Shown here: piece by piece, positions 1 to 9,054 of the stretch
Layout of the letters: each line of letters begins with the position of its first letter
Numbering within the stretch: the stretch's first letter is position 1
Source: Bacteroidia bacterium
Lineage (GTDB): Bacteria; Bacteroidota; Bacteroidia; SpSt-205
Assembly: GCA_025062295.1 (NCBI GenBank)
Contig: JANXAJ010000002.1
Location: 60,635-124,634, forward strand
Length of the DNA stretch: 64,000 bases
Direction of reading: 5' to 3'
Program-made: the position numbers and the translations under genes
Notes under the pieces: generated by a model
Databases searched by the model: none
Told to the model about the DNA's origin: nothing
Seen by the model: only the letters and a program-made list of their open reading frames with translations

Positions 1-2156
1 CTGCAGGAGTGTATAGCGTGCAGCTTATCGCTGAAAATCTTAGCGGACGCCGAGATACGGCCTTCAAAGCAAATTACATCGTGGTTGAGGATGCTATTCT
101 GAGTCTCCCTTATACAGAAGACTGGGAAGGAGGCATACCTCCCCACATCACTATAGAGAACTTAGATGCCGGCTATCCTTTGAGTCGGACATGGGAGACT
201 TACCCAGCAGGAGCTTATGGACTCTCCGACAACTGTATAAACATTAATTATCTAAATCACCCACTCTATGGAGAGCGAGATTACTTGACCACCCCAGCTT
301 TCCAAATGCCAGAAGCAACCACCCATCGGGCTTTTCTCATCTTCTCTGTAAGCTATACTTGCTTAGATTGGAGTGATGCGAATTCGTTCCTCCTTCGGTA
401 TGGTGATACGCTTCGGGTTTGGGTTTCACCCGATGGAGGGGGACATTGGGAGCTTCTGTATGAGAAAGGCGGAATAGACCTCAGCACCTTTCCTAATGGA
501 TGCAGGTCTTACTATGGCAATCTAAATGGCGCAGACCTACCCCCCCTCCATTGGCGAACCGATACAATTCCCCTTACGAACTATTTAGGATTAGCAGGGG
601 TTCGGTTCCGATTTGAGGCTGTAGCCGGCGGAGGGGGAAGAATATTCATAGATGATATTCGGATAGAGAAAGTGCTACTTGGCGAGCGTATAGAGGACCC
701 TTATGAACTCACACCACTTCTTTTCTCAAATCCACAGACTCATGGCACCTACCAGCATTGGCATTATAGCCTCGTAGATTCCACCCGAAACCGCTCTAAT
801 GATCATGCTCTCAATACAGGTCCTGATCTCGTATGGCGACTCATTTTGCCCGAGTGTTTGGATAGCCTTATCCTGCACTTTGCCTACAAAGATGAAGGAC
901 AGGATGGTATCATACCGCACAATCATAAGGTATTTATCATCAATACCACAAGCAGCGATACAATAGAACTCCTTGAAAATTCATACGACAGTTATATGCA
1001 TGCTTGGGCGCAGGCTCGGAACTGGGTGGTGGGCTTTGCGGATCGCGGCCCTGGCACTGCCTACATCTCTGGAAGCGAGCATTCTATGAAGCACCGACAA
1101 GGAACTGGACTTGGATCCGAAGCTCCCTTTCTTGACAGCCTGCGACTCGCCTCAGGTGATACCCTTTACATAATTTACACTCATGACAATAGTGTGGCAG
1201 AGGGCGTGGATAGCTTTTATCTAGAGATTCATGCTCTTAAGAACCTTGTGCCCACCTCACTTTCTCCATTCGTAGAAGTTACTCCCACCTCTGAGGGAGA
1301 TGGGTGTATGGGAGACTCTATTCAGGTAAGTTATACTCTTTCTATGCATGGAGGTGTAGGTGTTGAGAGATACTTAATAGAAATGAATGAGCTCTATAAC
1401 AATGTAGTCGTAGGGCAAACAGCATGGGAAAGTTTTACCCCTACAGGGACATTGAAGCGCAGACCTGTTTCTCGTAGCGGTTCTACTTTGAATCAAGGGT
1501 ATCTTGCTTATACTCAGCAGTGGAAAGTGCGAGGTCGCCTTATTCATTCACGGTATTCTACATGCTATGACACCTCAGCTACTACCGAGGTAGAGGTTGG
1601 ATTGGACCTTCCGGTTCGTCCAATTCCTCGGATTCGGCATCAAAATACCAGTTATGGCAATGGAGCGGTCCTTACGCTTTCCCAAGGGCAGAATGTTACT
1701 TTTACTGCTATTGAACGTGAGGGAATTGCTCCAGCCATTCTTAGCCATACCTGGTATCTCAATGGGTCACTTGTAGGCACAGCTCCGACCCTAACCATAA
1801 ATGTGCCGCGTGATACTTCTAACCTTGAACTCACGATCCTCAATACCTCTCGGAGTGCTCCTCAGTGCGATTCAACTATTCGGATAAGGCTTATTCTTCC
1901 CTTCTCTACCTCTTTGCCTGAGAGAGGTATAGTGCCCCTCGTGCGCACCGAAAATGGTCGCCCTGGGGTATGGATTACCCTTCCTCTTCCTGGAGTTTAT
2001 CAGATCAAGATTTACGATCGCATAGGTAGACTGTGCCTTGAGAGCCGCTCACGAGGAGGAGAGGAGACCTTCTATCCTCTTCCAGCGGGACTTTATTTAC
2101 TTGTGATTGAAGGCGAGCACTCCTTCTATAGACGCCCTTTGCTGATAGCATACTAA
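1..2156 (+). CDS. T9SS cargo / surface protein, 5'-truncated by window edge; begins inside a PKD-like domain, C-terminal sorting-like domain
   Basis: Frame is open to the left edge (GCA GGA GTG TAT AGC = AGVYSVQLIAENLSG, PKD-like end). C-terminus GVYQIKIYDRIGRLCLES...LPAGLYLLVIEGEHSFYRRPLLIAY resembles T9SS type A sorting domains. Confidence 0.8.
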   Translation, partial: AGVYSVQLIAENLSGRRDTAFKANYIVVEDAILSLPYTEDWEGGIPPHITIENLDAGYPLSRTWETYPAGAYGLSDNCININYLNHPLYGERDYLTTPAFQMPEATTHRAFLIFSVSYTCLDWSDANSFLLRYGDTLRVWVSPDGGGHWELLYEKGGIDLSTFPNGCRSYYGNLNGADLPPLHWRTDTIPLTNYLGLAGVRFRFEAVAGGGGRIFIDDIRIEKVLLGERIEDPYELTPLLFSNPQTHGTYQHWHYSLVDSTRNRSNDHALNTGPDLVWRLILPECLDSLILHFAYKDEGQDGIIPHNHKVFIINTTSSDTIELLENSYDSYMHAWAQARNWVVGFADRGPGTAYISGSEHSMKHRQGTGLGSEAPFLDSLRLASGDTLYIIYTHDNSVAEGVDSFYLEIHALKNLVPTSLSPFVEVTPTSEGDGCMGDSIQVSYTLSMHGGVGVERYLIEMNELYNNVVVGQTAWESFTPTGTLKRRPVSRSGSTLNQGYLAYTQQWKVRGRLIHSRYSTCYDTSATTEVEVGLDLPVRPIPRIRHQNTSYGNGAVLTLSQGQNVTFTAIEREGIAPAILSHTWYLNGSLVGTAPTLTINVPRDTSNLELTILNTSRSAPQCDSTIRIRLILPFSTSLPERGIVPLVRTENGRPGVWITLPLPGVYQIKIYDRIGRLCLESRSRGGEETFYPLPAGLYLLVIEGEHSFYRRPLLIAY

Positions 2157-2283
2157 GCCAAAGGGTAGAGTTACAGCTTGACTCCCTCAAAGCAAGACCC
2201 TGCCTATAGGGACTGCCGCTGCTTCAAGCCGTATGACACTACGAGACCACTGCTAGTCAAGTTCAATTTTCCCAAAATGCTAT

Positions 2284-2317
2284 GAAAAAGCACCAGTCCT
2301 ACTTGAGGACCGGTGCT
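2284..2317 (-). terminator. Intrinsic terminator of the minus-strand OMP gene
   Basis: Minus strand reads AGCACCGGTCCT-CAAGT-AGGACTGGTGCT-TTTTC: 12-bp stem with one G-U pair, followed by a U-tract; about 30 nt after the stop at 2347. Confidence 0.8.
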
Positions 2318-2346
2318 GATCAATTGTTCCCTTCTTTATCTCTTAT

Positions 2347-3117
2347 TTAGAACCAGAAGATAAGCTGAAGCTGAAGGCTGCTCAGACGAGCTTTGAGGTC
2401 CTTGTATGGCTGAAGGTCGCGATAGGTAACCCCATTCACAGTCTCAGTAAACTTGAAGTCTTTATTGAAGAAGTTGATGAGACCGTGATTGTAAAGGAAT
2501 GTAACATCTATGATTCCAATGCCTTCCAAATCTATATCCACTCCTGCCCCAGCGCTAGCCTGTGCTAAAAAGGTTGAGAAGTGCTCGGTTACACGGGCTC
2601 GGTCTTGATCTATGAAGTTGGCCGAGATGAGACGCTTGTCGGAATTCGTGCTGGAGCCTACGCGCAGATCCGCTTGGCCGCCCAACACACCCTTGATGTG
2701 GAGAGGAGTAGGACCGATTGCATTGGTACGAAGCTTGATAAAGAGAGGAACGTTCAGAAGGGTCGCTCTATAGGTTACATTCTGAGCAGAGGTCAAGCCC
2801 GTCGCAGAAAGGGTCAGAACACTGTCGCCAGCGGCCTTGATCCCATAGTCAGGACGATACTCCACCTTTCCGCCTCCCGTTCCTACTCCCACCCCTAAAA
2901 GGAGGGAGACATTGTCAGAGAAGCCAAAGCTTAACATCAATCCCCCTGCAAAGCCAAAAACCCCTGCCCCCTCAAGATTACGGACGGTCCTGCCAGCAGA
3001 ATCTAATCCAAAAAAGCCTAGGGCAGGTGAGGCACGAAGCCCAAACTTGACACCTTCTTGAGCATACATTACGCCCCCAAGGGCGACTCCTAAAAAGGTT
3101 ACTCTTAAGGCTCGCAT
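2347..3117 (-). CDS. Outer-membrane beta-barrel protein (porin family)
   Basis: Signal peptide MRALRVTFLGVALGGVMYAQ, Gly/aromatic beta-barrel pattern, terminal aromatic (LQLIFWF). ATG at 3117 chosen over the ORF start at 3192. Confidence 0.75.
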   Translation of the reverse strand: MRALRVTFLGVALGGVMYAQEGVKFGLRASPALGFFGLDSAGRTVRNLEGAGVFGFAGGLMLSFGFSDNVSLLLGVGVGTGGGKVEYRPDYGIKAAGDSVLTLSATGLTSAQNVTYRATLLNVPLFIKLRTNAIGPTPLHIKGVLGGQADLRVGSSTNSDKRLISANFIDQDRARVTEHFSTFLAQASAGAGVDIDLEGIGIIDVTFLYNHGLINFFNKDFKFTETVNGVTYRDLQPYKDLKARLSSLQLQLIFWF

Positions 3118-3125
3118 ACTGAAGG

Positions 3126-3133
3126 CAAAGGTA
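3126..3133 (-). promoter_or_regulatory. TACCTTTG box 8 nt before OMP start
   Basis: Reverse complement CAAAGGTA at 3126-3133; ATG at 3117. Confidence 0.65.
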
Positions 3134-3148
3134 TGAAAGTTCATTTGA

Positions 3149-5557
3149 TTAGAGGCGTACAATAGTTTGCACAGCAAAGCTGCGTTGCTCATTCAATGTT
3201 CCTGGCAAAGTGGTATAGATACGATTGAAAGCATTAAAAATATGAAGCGACCATCGTACCTTCCCCACCTCATACGCTATGATAAAGTCCCACACGGTAT
3301 AAGGTTTAGAGGCATAATCTCTGTAGAATGCTTCCAATCCTCCCAAGCGATTGCTGCTAAGAGTGCCCAGAAGAAAGAAGAGCTTATCCACATTTGTGAT
3401 TCCACTGCTATATCGGAAGTTCGTGGTGAATGAGACAGGACCGTACCCTACTTCAAGTATGGCGCGGAGAATCTGTTTGTTCCGATACTTAAGCGTATAG
3501 GGAATGTCGCGAGCGATATTATAGAGAGAGTCCCCTGGCTGGGGGAAACTCAATGCTGCCTGAAAGACAGCAAGGGCCCCATTATTATTGTTCATCGTAT
3601 CAAGGGCTCGGCTTCCGTCTGGATTGATAGGGTCTATAATCGTGAGACCCCCTGTGAGGTTAGCAAAAAACTTATTCTTTTCGTATCGCAGGCCCCATAA
3701 GGGCTCTAGGCCTTGAACGATAGCTCGGGAGAGATTGATAGCAGAGAAAGGAAGGGCTGTACCCCCTAAGCGGAGAAAGGCTTCCGAGTTTATTTGAAAC
3801 TCTACCATATCCTTGAACTCCATGCGAAACGCCGAGATATCTATGAACCCTTTGAAGGTTTCTCCAATTTTGAGATACTGGCGAAGCCCTACTTCAGCAC
3901 TATAGCCTCGTTCTATTTTGACATCGGGATTGGGCAGGACAAGGATGCCTCCAGCACCCGTAGCAGTGAAGCGTTCGGCTACCGAAGGACTTCGCAGACC
4001 TTGACCAAGCGAGGCTCGTAGAATTGTACCCGTGAAAGGAGTAAAAGTGATGCCTCCTCGGAAAACTGGCTCTCGAATGGTTACAATCTCTACATATGCG
4101 GGATTGGCACCTTTCTTGAAGCCTTCTTGGGCAAGCTGAAAGGTTGTATCTCCTCGAATGTCTTCATATTGATAGCGTACTCCCACACTAATATGAAATT
4201 TCCATACATCTAACTCTGCCTGAGCAAAAGCAGCGGCTTGGCGTCCCCGAGCGCGTCCGAAAACCTCTTTTGCATAGACCCTGTTTTCGGTATAGTTCCC
4301 TCCTATGACTACTTTACCCCACTGGCGAAGGTTGTGAATATACTGATAGTCGTAGTAGTGTAAGGTGGCTCCACCTGATTGGGGGGTACTAAGATCGTTC
4401 ACTGTCTGATAATGGCGCCCTCGTAGCCAATGGCGATGTCCCTTAGGGGTCAAGTAGGAGATAAAAGGATCCACCATATACCGCTGAAGGAGCTGATAGG
4501 TGAGAAAGCCATCCCCAGGTAGATTGGCTCGGTCGGGGAAACTATCCCAAGCGATATAAGTAGCACTAGAATCTATGTTCGCTTGCAGATTGACCCCGTA
4601 CTGGAGCCCTTCCAAGAAAGGGGCATTATGCTTGATAGAGACCCAGGTTCTAGCCCTGTTGGAAAACCCCTCTCGTCTGAATCCCGTATCCCGAATGAGA
4701 TCAAGCAGAGCAGCTACCTCCCAATTTCCGACGCGTTGCGCATGAACAACATGAGCAGCTGTTACAGTGGCAGAACTGCGTCCATCCCAGTCGCCAACAG
4801 GCGCACGAGGTGCGTCATAAATCTGATGCTGAAGCCGAACTACAGTCCGAGGCTCAAACTTCACATCCTCCGAAACCACATTAATAATCCCTCCCAAGGC
4901 ACCTGTCCCATACAGTACAGAAGAAGCCCCTTTGACAATCTCTATTTGTTTGACATTATCCACAGGAATTAGATCAAACTGCGTGCTCAGGCGGTCTGGA
5001 CTCATCATGGGCAGTCCATCTAAGAGAAGGAGAACCCGAGACCCAGCCCCATAGGTATATCCACTGCTTCCTCGGATACTAGGCTGATCTTTATTAGTGG
5101 AGACGCCAGGCGTCTGTTCAAGAGCTTTGATAGGATCAATAGAAGCTAAATTCTCTACCTGACGAGGACGCACAAAATCCATGGATACCGAGACCTGTTC
5201 TATCTTCTGCTCATACCGAGCGGCTGAAACCACGACCTCCTCTATGAGGGTACTTTTCGGAGGAAGAGGAAAATCCACAACAACCTCATCCCGGTCGGGA
5301 GGAATGCGCAGTACAAGGGTCTTATCTTCGTATCCCTCATACGAGACTTGAATCTTGACGGTAGCTGAACGGTCAACTTGAGCCTGAAATCGCCCCTCTA
5401 AGTCGGTCAAAGCTCCTGCCTGTCCGTCAGCTATGATAACCTTAGCCCCAATGAGCGGCTCCCGTGTGGCTTCATCAATAACTCGTCCCCGAATCGTTAC
5501 CTTCTGAGCAAAGAGTGGGGAAAGCCCCATAGTCAAGAGAAAAGCGAGATACTTCAT
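3149..5557 (-). CDS. TonB-dependent receptor with N-terminal carboxypeptidase-like regulatory domain
   Basis: VTIRGRVIDEATREPLIGAKVII (CarbopepD_reg), plug domain (EQTPGVSTNKDQPSIRGSSGYTYGAGSRVLLLLDGLPM), C-terminal barrel. Confidence 0.93.
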   Translation of the reverse strand: MKYLAFLLTMGLSPLFAQKVTIRGRVIDEATREPLIGAKVIIADGQAGALTDLEGRFQAQVDRSATVKIQVSYEGYEDKTLVLRIPPDRDEVVVDFPLPPKSTLIEEVVVSAARYEQKIEQVSVSMDFVRPRQVENLASIDPIKALEQTPGVSTNKDQPSIRGSSGYTYGAGSRVLLLLDGLPMMSPDRLSTQFDLIPVDNVKQIEIVKGASSVLYGTGALGGIINVVSEDVKFEPRTVVRLQHQIYDAPRAPVGDWDGRSSATVTAAHVVHAQRVGNWEVAALLDLIRDTGFRREGFSNRARTWVSIKHNAPFLEGLQYGVNLQANIDSSATYIAWDSFPDRANLPGDGFLTYQLLQRYMVDPFISYLTPKGHRHWLRGRHYQTVNDLSTPQSGGATLHYYDYQYIHNLRQWGKVVIGGNYTENRVYAKEVFGRARGRQAAAFAQAELDVWKFHISVGVRYQYEDIRGDTTFQLAQEGFKKGANPAYVEIVTIREPVFRGGITFTPFTGTILRASLGQGLRSPSVAERFTATGAGGILVLPNPDVKIERGYSAEVGLRQYLKIGETFKGFIDISAFRMEFKDMVEFQINSEAFLRLGGTALPFSAINLSRAIVQGLEPLWGLRYEKNKFFANLTGGLTIIDPINPDGSRALDTMNNNNGALAVFQAALSFPQPGDSLYNIARDIPYTLKYRNKQILRAILEVGYGPVSFTTNFRYSSGITNVDKLFFLLGTLSSNRLGGLEAFYRDYASKPYTVWDFIIAYEVGKVRWSLHIFNAFNRIYTTLPGTLNEQRSFAVQTIVRL

Positions 5558-5581
5558 CTCTGCGAATATAAAGAGTAGTAG

Positions 5582-6184
5582 TTATTGCCACTGGCGAAGG
5601 TAAGCGACCAGGCTAGCAAGCTGCGACTCTGAAAGATAGGGATGAGCAGGCATAACCCCTCGCCCTGCTAAAATGACCGCTCGCCAGTAATTAGTGTCGG
5701 GATTTTGTATCGGGTGAAGGGTGGCTGACTTTCGGTAGTGTGCTCGTCCATCAGCCCCATGACATCGCTGACATAAGGTCTGGTAGAGTTTTTCTCCCTC
5801 TGCCACCGAGGCTGTCTGAAAGGCTATATGTTCTACTTGCTTCTGAGGAGAGCGAAGCCGTAAGTCTCGCTGGAGAGATACCCCATACACATATGCCAGC
5901 AAGAGAAAGGCGGCAATAGAGAATCGTTTGTCTTGACGACGACTGCCTATGAGGGCCAATCCGATCGCTACCAGCGTCAGCACATACTTCACAATGTAGG
6001 GCGTATCCCAAGCATTAGGAGCCTTGAGAAGAAGATAAAGTCCCGTCAGAAGAAGCAGAGAATCCAGCACCATATGAACCTTGCGCAGTCGCTGTGCCCA
6101 CTGCCTAAATACAACTGGCGCTCCCACCAAGACAAGCAAGAGCACAGCCAGCAGGTGATGAGTATGAAGAATACCCGTATCCAT
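5582..6184 (-). CDS. SirB2-like membrane domain fused to C-terminal cytochrome c
   Basis: Several hydrophobic segments with SirB2-like pattern, then CQRCHGADG heme-binding motif and a Met-containing C-terminal segment. Confidence 0.75.
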   Translation of the reverse strand: MDTGILHTHHLLAVLLLVLVGAPVVFRQWAQRLRKVHMVLDSLLLLTGLYLLLKAPNAWDTPYIVKYVLTLVAIGLALIGSRRQDKRFSIAAFLLLAYVYGVSLQRDLRLRSPQKQVEHIAFQTASVAEGEKLYQTLCQRCHGADGRAHYRKSATLHPIQNPDTNYWRAVILAGRGVMPAHPYLSESQLASLVAYLRQWQ

Positions 6185-6202
6185 GCCTTCAAAGTAAGAC
6201 TT

Positions 6203-8098
6203 TCATAGCGATAAAGTCCATATCAAAAAGAGCAGTCCGCCAAGGATAAGATAAGTCAAATACGCTGGAAGTGAGCCCACCTGAGGTTGAACAAGGGCTT
6301 TTCCTAAGCGTTCCAAGCTCTGCGCTAATCCTTGGGGAAGAAGGCGTCCTACCCATACACCCCACACATCTTTCGCAAGATCTGCAAGCACATAGTATGG
6401 CTGAATGAAAGCCCTTTCGTAAAGGGCATCAACCCGCAGTTGAGCTTCAAGAAGGTGATGAAGCTGACCAAGAGAGGCAGAGAGCCTCTCCTCTGCTTCT
6501 ATGCCGCCTCGTCCAAAGAGCCACCAAGCCGCGCCTAATCCCCCAATCCCTGCCCCTACTGAAAGAAATATGAGAAAAGTTTCGGCTGAGTGGGTCAAAG
6601 AAGGGAGGGAGAGTTCCTTTACGCTCTGGGAAAGCCAGTGCTCTCGCAGCCAAGAAGAGCCAAATAGGGGAGAAAGGCTTACAAACCCTGCTCCAATTGA
6701 TCCAATTCCTAACAGAAGAAGGGGTAAAGTCATAACAGCAGGACTTTCATGAGGAGCAGCTTCTCCTCGGTACTTTCCCTCAAATACTAGCCAGCTTAGC
6801 CTGCCCATATAAAAAGCTGTGAGAAAAGCAGTAATCAGAAGTATCACCCAATACACAAGATAAGCACCTTCGCCTCCAGTGCCCCGCGCATAAAGAGCGT
6901 GGAGGATTTCGTCCTTTGAGAAAAATCCCGCAAGAGGAGGAAGACCTGCAATGGCGAGGGTACCCATCCAAAAAGTCCACCCCGTCAAAGGCATATAGGA
7001 ACGCAATCCTCCCATTTGCCGAATGTCCTGCGTCCCTATAGCATGAATCACACTCCCACTTCCCAGAAAGAGAAGGGCTTTGAAGAAAGCATGAGTGAAA
7101 ACGTGGAAGATGGCAGCTGTGTATGCACCAGCGCCTGCTGCAGCAAACATGAAACCAAGCTGTGAAACGGTGGAGTAAGCAAGGATCCGCTTGATGTCAT
7201 ATTGTCGAGTGGCGATGAGAGCAGCCAAAAGGGCTGTCAGAGCTCCTATCCCTGTCATGAGTCCCAGTGCCTCGGGTGCGCTATTGTAAAGAAAATCCAT
7301 TCGGGCTGTCAAATAAACTCCGGCTGTTACCATCGTAGCTGCGTGGATGAGTGCGGAGACAGGAGTGGGGCCCGCCATCGCATCTGGCAGCCAAGTGTAG
7401 AGAGGGATTTGAGCCGACTTTCCCGTAGCAGCCAGAAAGAAGAGAAGTCCAACTCCCACTGCTACATCACCAGAATAAATATATCCTTTCAGCTGATCAA
7501 TATCAAAGGTGCCAGTTTCTGCATAGAGCCATATCATTCCCGCTAAAAGTCCCAGGTCTCCAATTCGATTCATAATGAAAGCTTTCTGAGCGGCTTGGGC
7601 ATTAGCTGAGTCTTGAAACCAGTAGCCAATCAGAAAGTAAGAGCATGCACCAACACCCTCCCAGCCAAGAAAAAGAAGCGGCAACGAATCTGCTAGCACC
7701 AGGACTAGCATCGCAAAGATGAAGAGATTAAGGAAGGCGAAGTAGCGCCATGCTCCTTCCTCCTCTCCCATGTATCCGATAGAGTAAAGATGAATGAGTG
7801 CCCCTACTCCTGTAACAATAAGGCACATCCACAAGCTGAGGGTGTCTATTTGGAAGCGTAGAGGGACTTGAACGGCCTCGGTCGCTATCCAACTCCATCC
7901 CTCCACATAAAAGGGAGTTTGATACTGAAGGAAAGCGATACCGAAAAGGATGAAAGATGAACCGACTAGTGCGGTAGCAATACTGCCTATAAGGAAGCGC
8001 TGAGCCCGGAGAGAAGGAGCCCACAAGGCCCCTATTCCTAAGATTGCCGCACCTACAGCTGGCAGGGTCAGTGCTAAAGGCAGAAGCTGATTCACCAT
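6203..8098 (-). CDS. nuoL: NADH-quinone oxidoreductase subunit L
   Basis: Typical NuoL sequence (GVGACSYFLIGYWF, AAATGKSAQIPLYTWLPDAMAGPTPVSALIHAATMVTAGVYL). ATG at 8098 overlaps the nuoK stop (ATGGTGA). Confidence 0.95.
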   Translation of the reverse strand: MVNQLLPLALTLPAVGAAILGIGALWAPSLRAQRFLIGSIATALVGSSFILFGIAFLQYQTPFYVEGWSWIATEAVQVPLRFQIDTLSLWMCLIVTGVGALIHLYSIGYMGEEEGAWRYFAFLNLFIFAMLVLVLADSLPLLFLGWEGVGACSYFLIGYWFQDSANAQAAQKAFIMNRIGDLGLLAGMIWLYAETGTFDIDQLKGYIYSGDVAVGVGLLFFLAATGKSAQIPLYTWLPDAMAGPTPVSALIHAATMVTAGVYLTARMDFLYNSAPEALGLMTGIGALTALLAALIATRQYDIKRILAYSTVSQLGFMFAAAGAGAYTAAIFHVFTHAFFKALLFLGSGSVIHAIGTQDIRQMGGLRSYMPLTGWTFWMGTLAIAGLPPLAGFFSKDEILHALYARGTGGEGAYLVYWVILLITAFLTAFYMGRLSWLVFEGKYRGEAAPHESPAVMTLPLLLLGIGSIGAGFVSLSPLFGSSWLREHWLSQSVKELSLPSLTHSAETFLIFLSVGAGIGGLGAAWWLFGRGGIEAEERLSASLGQLHHLLEAQLRVDALYERAFIQPYYVLADLAKDVWGVWVGRLLPQGLAQSLERLGKALVQPQVGSLPAYLTYLILGGLLFLIWTLSL

Positions 8099-8400
8099 CG
8101 GAGAGCGCTCAGATTTGTATAGCCGAGGTCTTGATGAGCTCGAAAGGTGCGCACTATAAGACCCAAACCAATCACAGCCTCTACAGCGGCAAGGCAAATC
8201 CCAAAAAGCACAAATACAGCCCCTGTCGGCTCATTGTGATAACGAGAGAAAGCTAAGAAGTTTAGGTTTGCTGCATTGAGCATCAGCTCCACGCAAAGGA
8301 AGGCTAAAAGAAGATTCCTTCTCAAAAGAAGTCCTAAAAGTCCCAAACTGAAGAGAGCAGCGGCTAAAGTCAGAGAAAAATATAAAATCTCTGGTCTCAT
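8092..8400 (-). CDS. nuoK: NADH-quinone oxidoreductase subunit K
   Basis: Short 3-TM protein with LCVELMLNAANLNFLAFSR...FGICLAAVEAVIGLGLIV. Confidence 0.95.
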   Translation of the reverse strand: MRPEILYFSLTLAAALFSLGLLGLLLRRNLLLAFLCVELMLNAANLNFLAFSRYHNEPTGAVFVLFGICLAAVEAVIGLGLIVRTFRAHQDLGYTNLSALRW

Positions 8401-8939
8401 GGCTCTGATCGTTTTTGGACGAGCACGGATGCCCCTATTAGCCCCACAATTAGAGTGATAGAGAGCAGCTCAAAAGGAAAAGCGTAGGCGGTAAAAAGCA
8501 CTTTACCGATAGAAGGGAGGGTGCCGAAGAGGTACTGATCAGGAGAAGCACCTCGAGCTTCAGCTGGGTCCGGGAGGTCCAGAATCGCTGTCAGGGCCTG
8601 AGTCAGCACAAGCATCCAGGCAGCAGCCAGCGCTATCGCTCCATACAGATTGAGACCCCGAGGTAAGGGTGGAATATCTGCTGGCATGAGATTCACAAGC
8701 ATTACCACGAAGAGAAAAGTAACAAGGACAGCTCCTGCATAGACAATAATCTGAATAGCCCCGATGTATTCTGCTCCTAAGATAAAATAGATCCCTGCTA
8801 AGCCTAACATGGCTTTGACTAAAGAAAGGACAGCATAAATAGGGTCTCGTAACATGACAGCTAAGCTTCCCCCAACTAAAGCTACAAGTGCAAAAATCCC
8901 GAGGGCAACAAGAGTGAGCACGAGACAAACATACCTCAA
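8397..8939 (-). CDS. nuoJ: NADH-quinone oxidoreductase subunit J
   Basis: VMLRDPIYAVLSLVKAMLGLAGIYFILGAEYIGAIQIIVYAGAVLVTFLFVVMLVNL. The ORF-track start at 9035 runs through a tRNA; likely start is TTG 8939 or GTG 8921. Confidence 0.88.
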   Translation of the reverse strand: MRYVCLVLTLVALGIFALVALVGGSLAVMLRDPIYAVLSLVKAMLGLAGIYFILGAEYIGAIQIIVYAGAVLVTFLFVVMLVNLMPADIPPLPRGLNLYGAIALAAAWMLVLTQALTAILDLPDPAEARGASPDQYLFGTLPSIGKVLFTAYAFPFELLSITLIVGLIGASVLVQKRSEP

Positions 8940-8947
8940 AAAACCCG

Positions 8948-8955
8948 TACTTTTG
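8948..8955 (+). promoter_or_regulatory. TACTTTTG box 4 nt before tRNA-Lys 5' end
   Basis: Exact TAnnTTTG; tRNA begins at 8960. Confidence 0.65.
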
Positions 8956-8959
8956 TTTT

Positions 8960-9034
8960 GTCCCCATAGCTCAGCGGTAGAGCAGCGGATTCTTAATCCG
9001 CGGGTCGCAGGTTCGAATCCTGCTGGGGACACCA
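8960..9034 (+). tRNA. tRNA-Lys (CTT), CCA encoded
   Basis: GTCCCCA/TGGGGAC acceptor, anticodon arm GCGGA-TTCTTAA-TCCGC, T-loop TTCGAAT, 3' ACCA. Confidence 0.95.
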
Positions 9035-9054
9035 TATTCTTGTTTTATCTTGTT

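Noticed and set aside
8854-9054. ORF-track extension of porU upstream of 9055 and of nuoJ up to 9035
   Set aside because: Both extensions read through tRNA-Lys (for example CPHSSAVEQRILNPRVAGSNPAGDT, a typical false tRNA translation).
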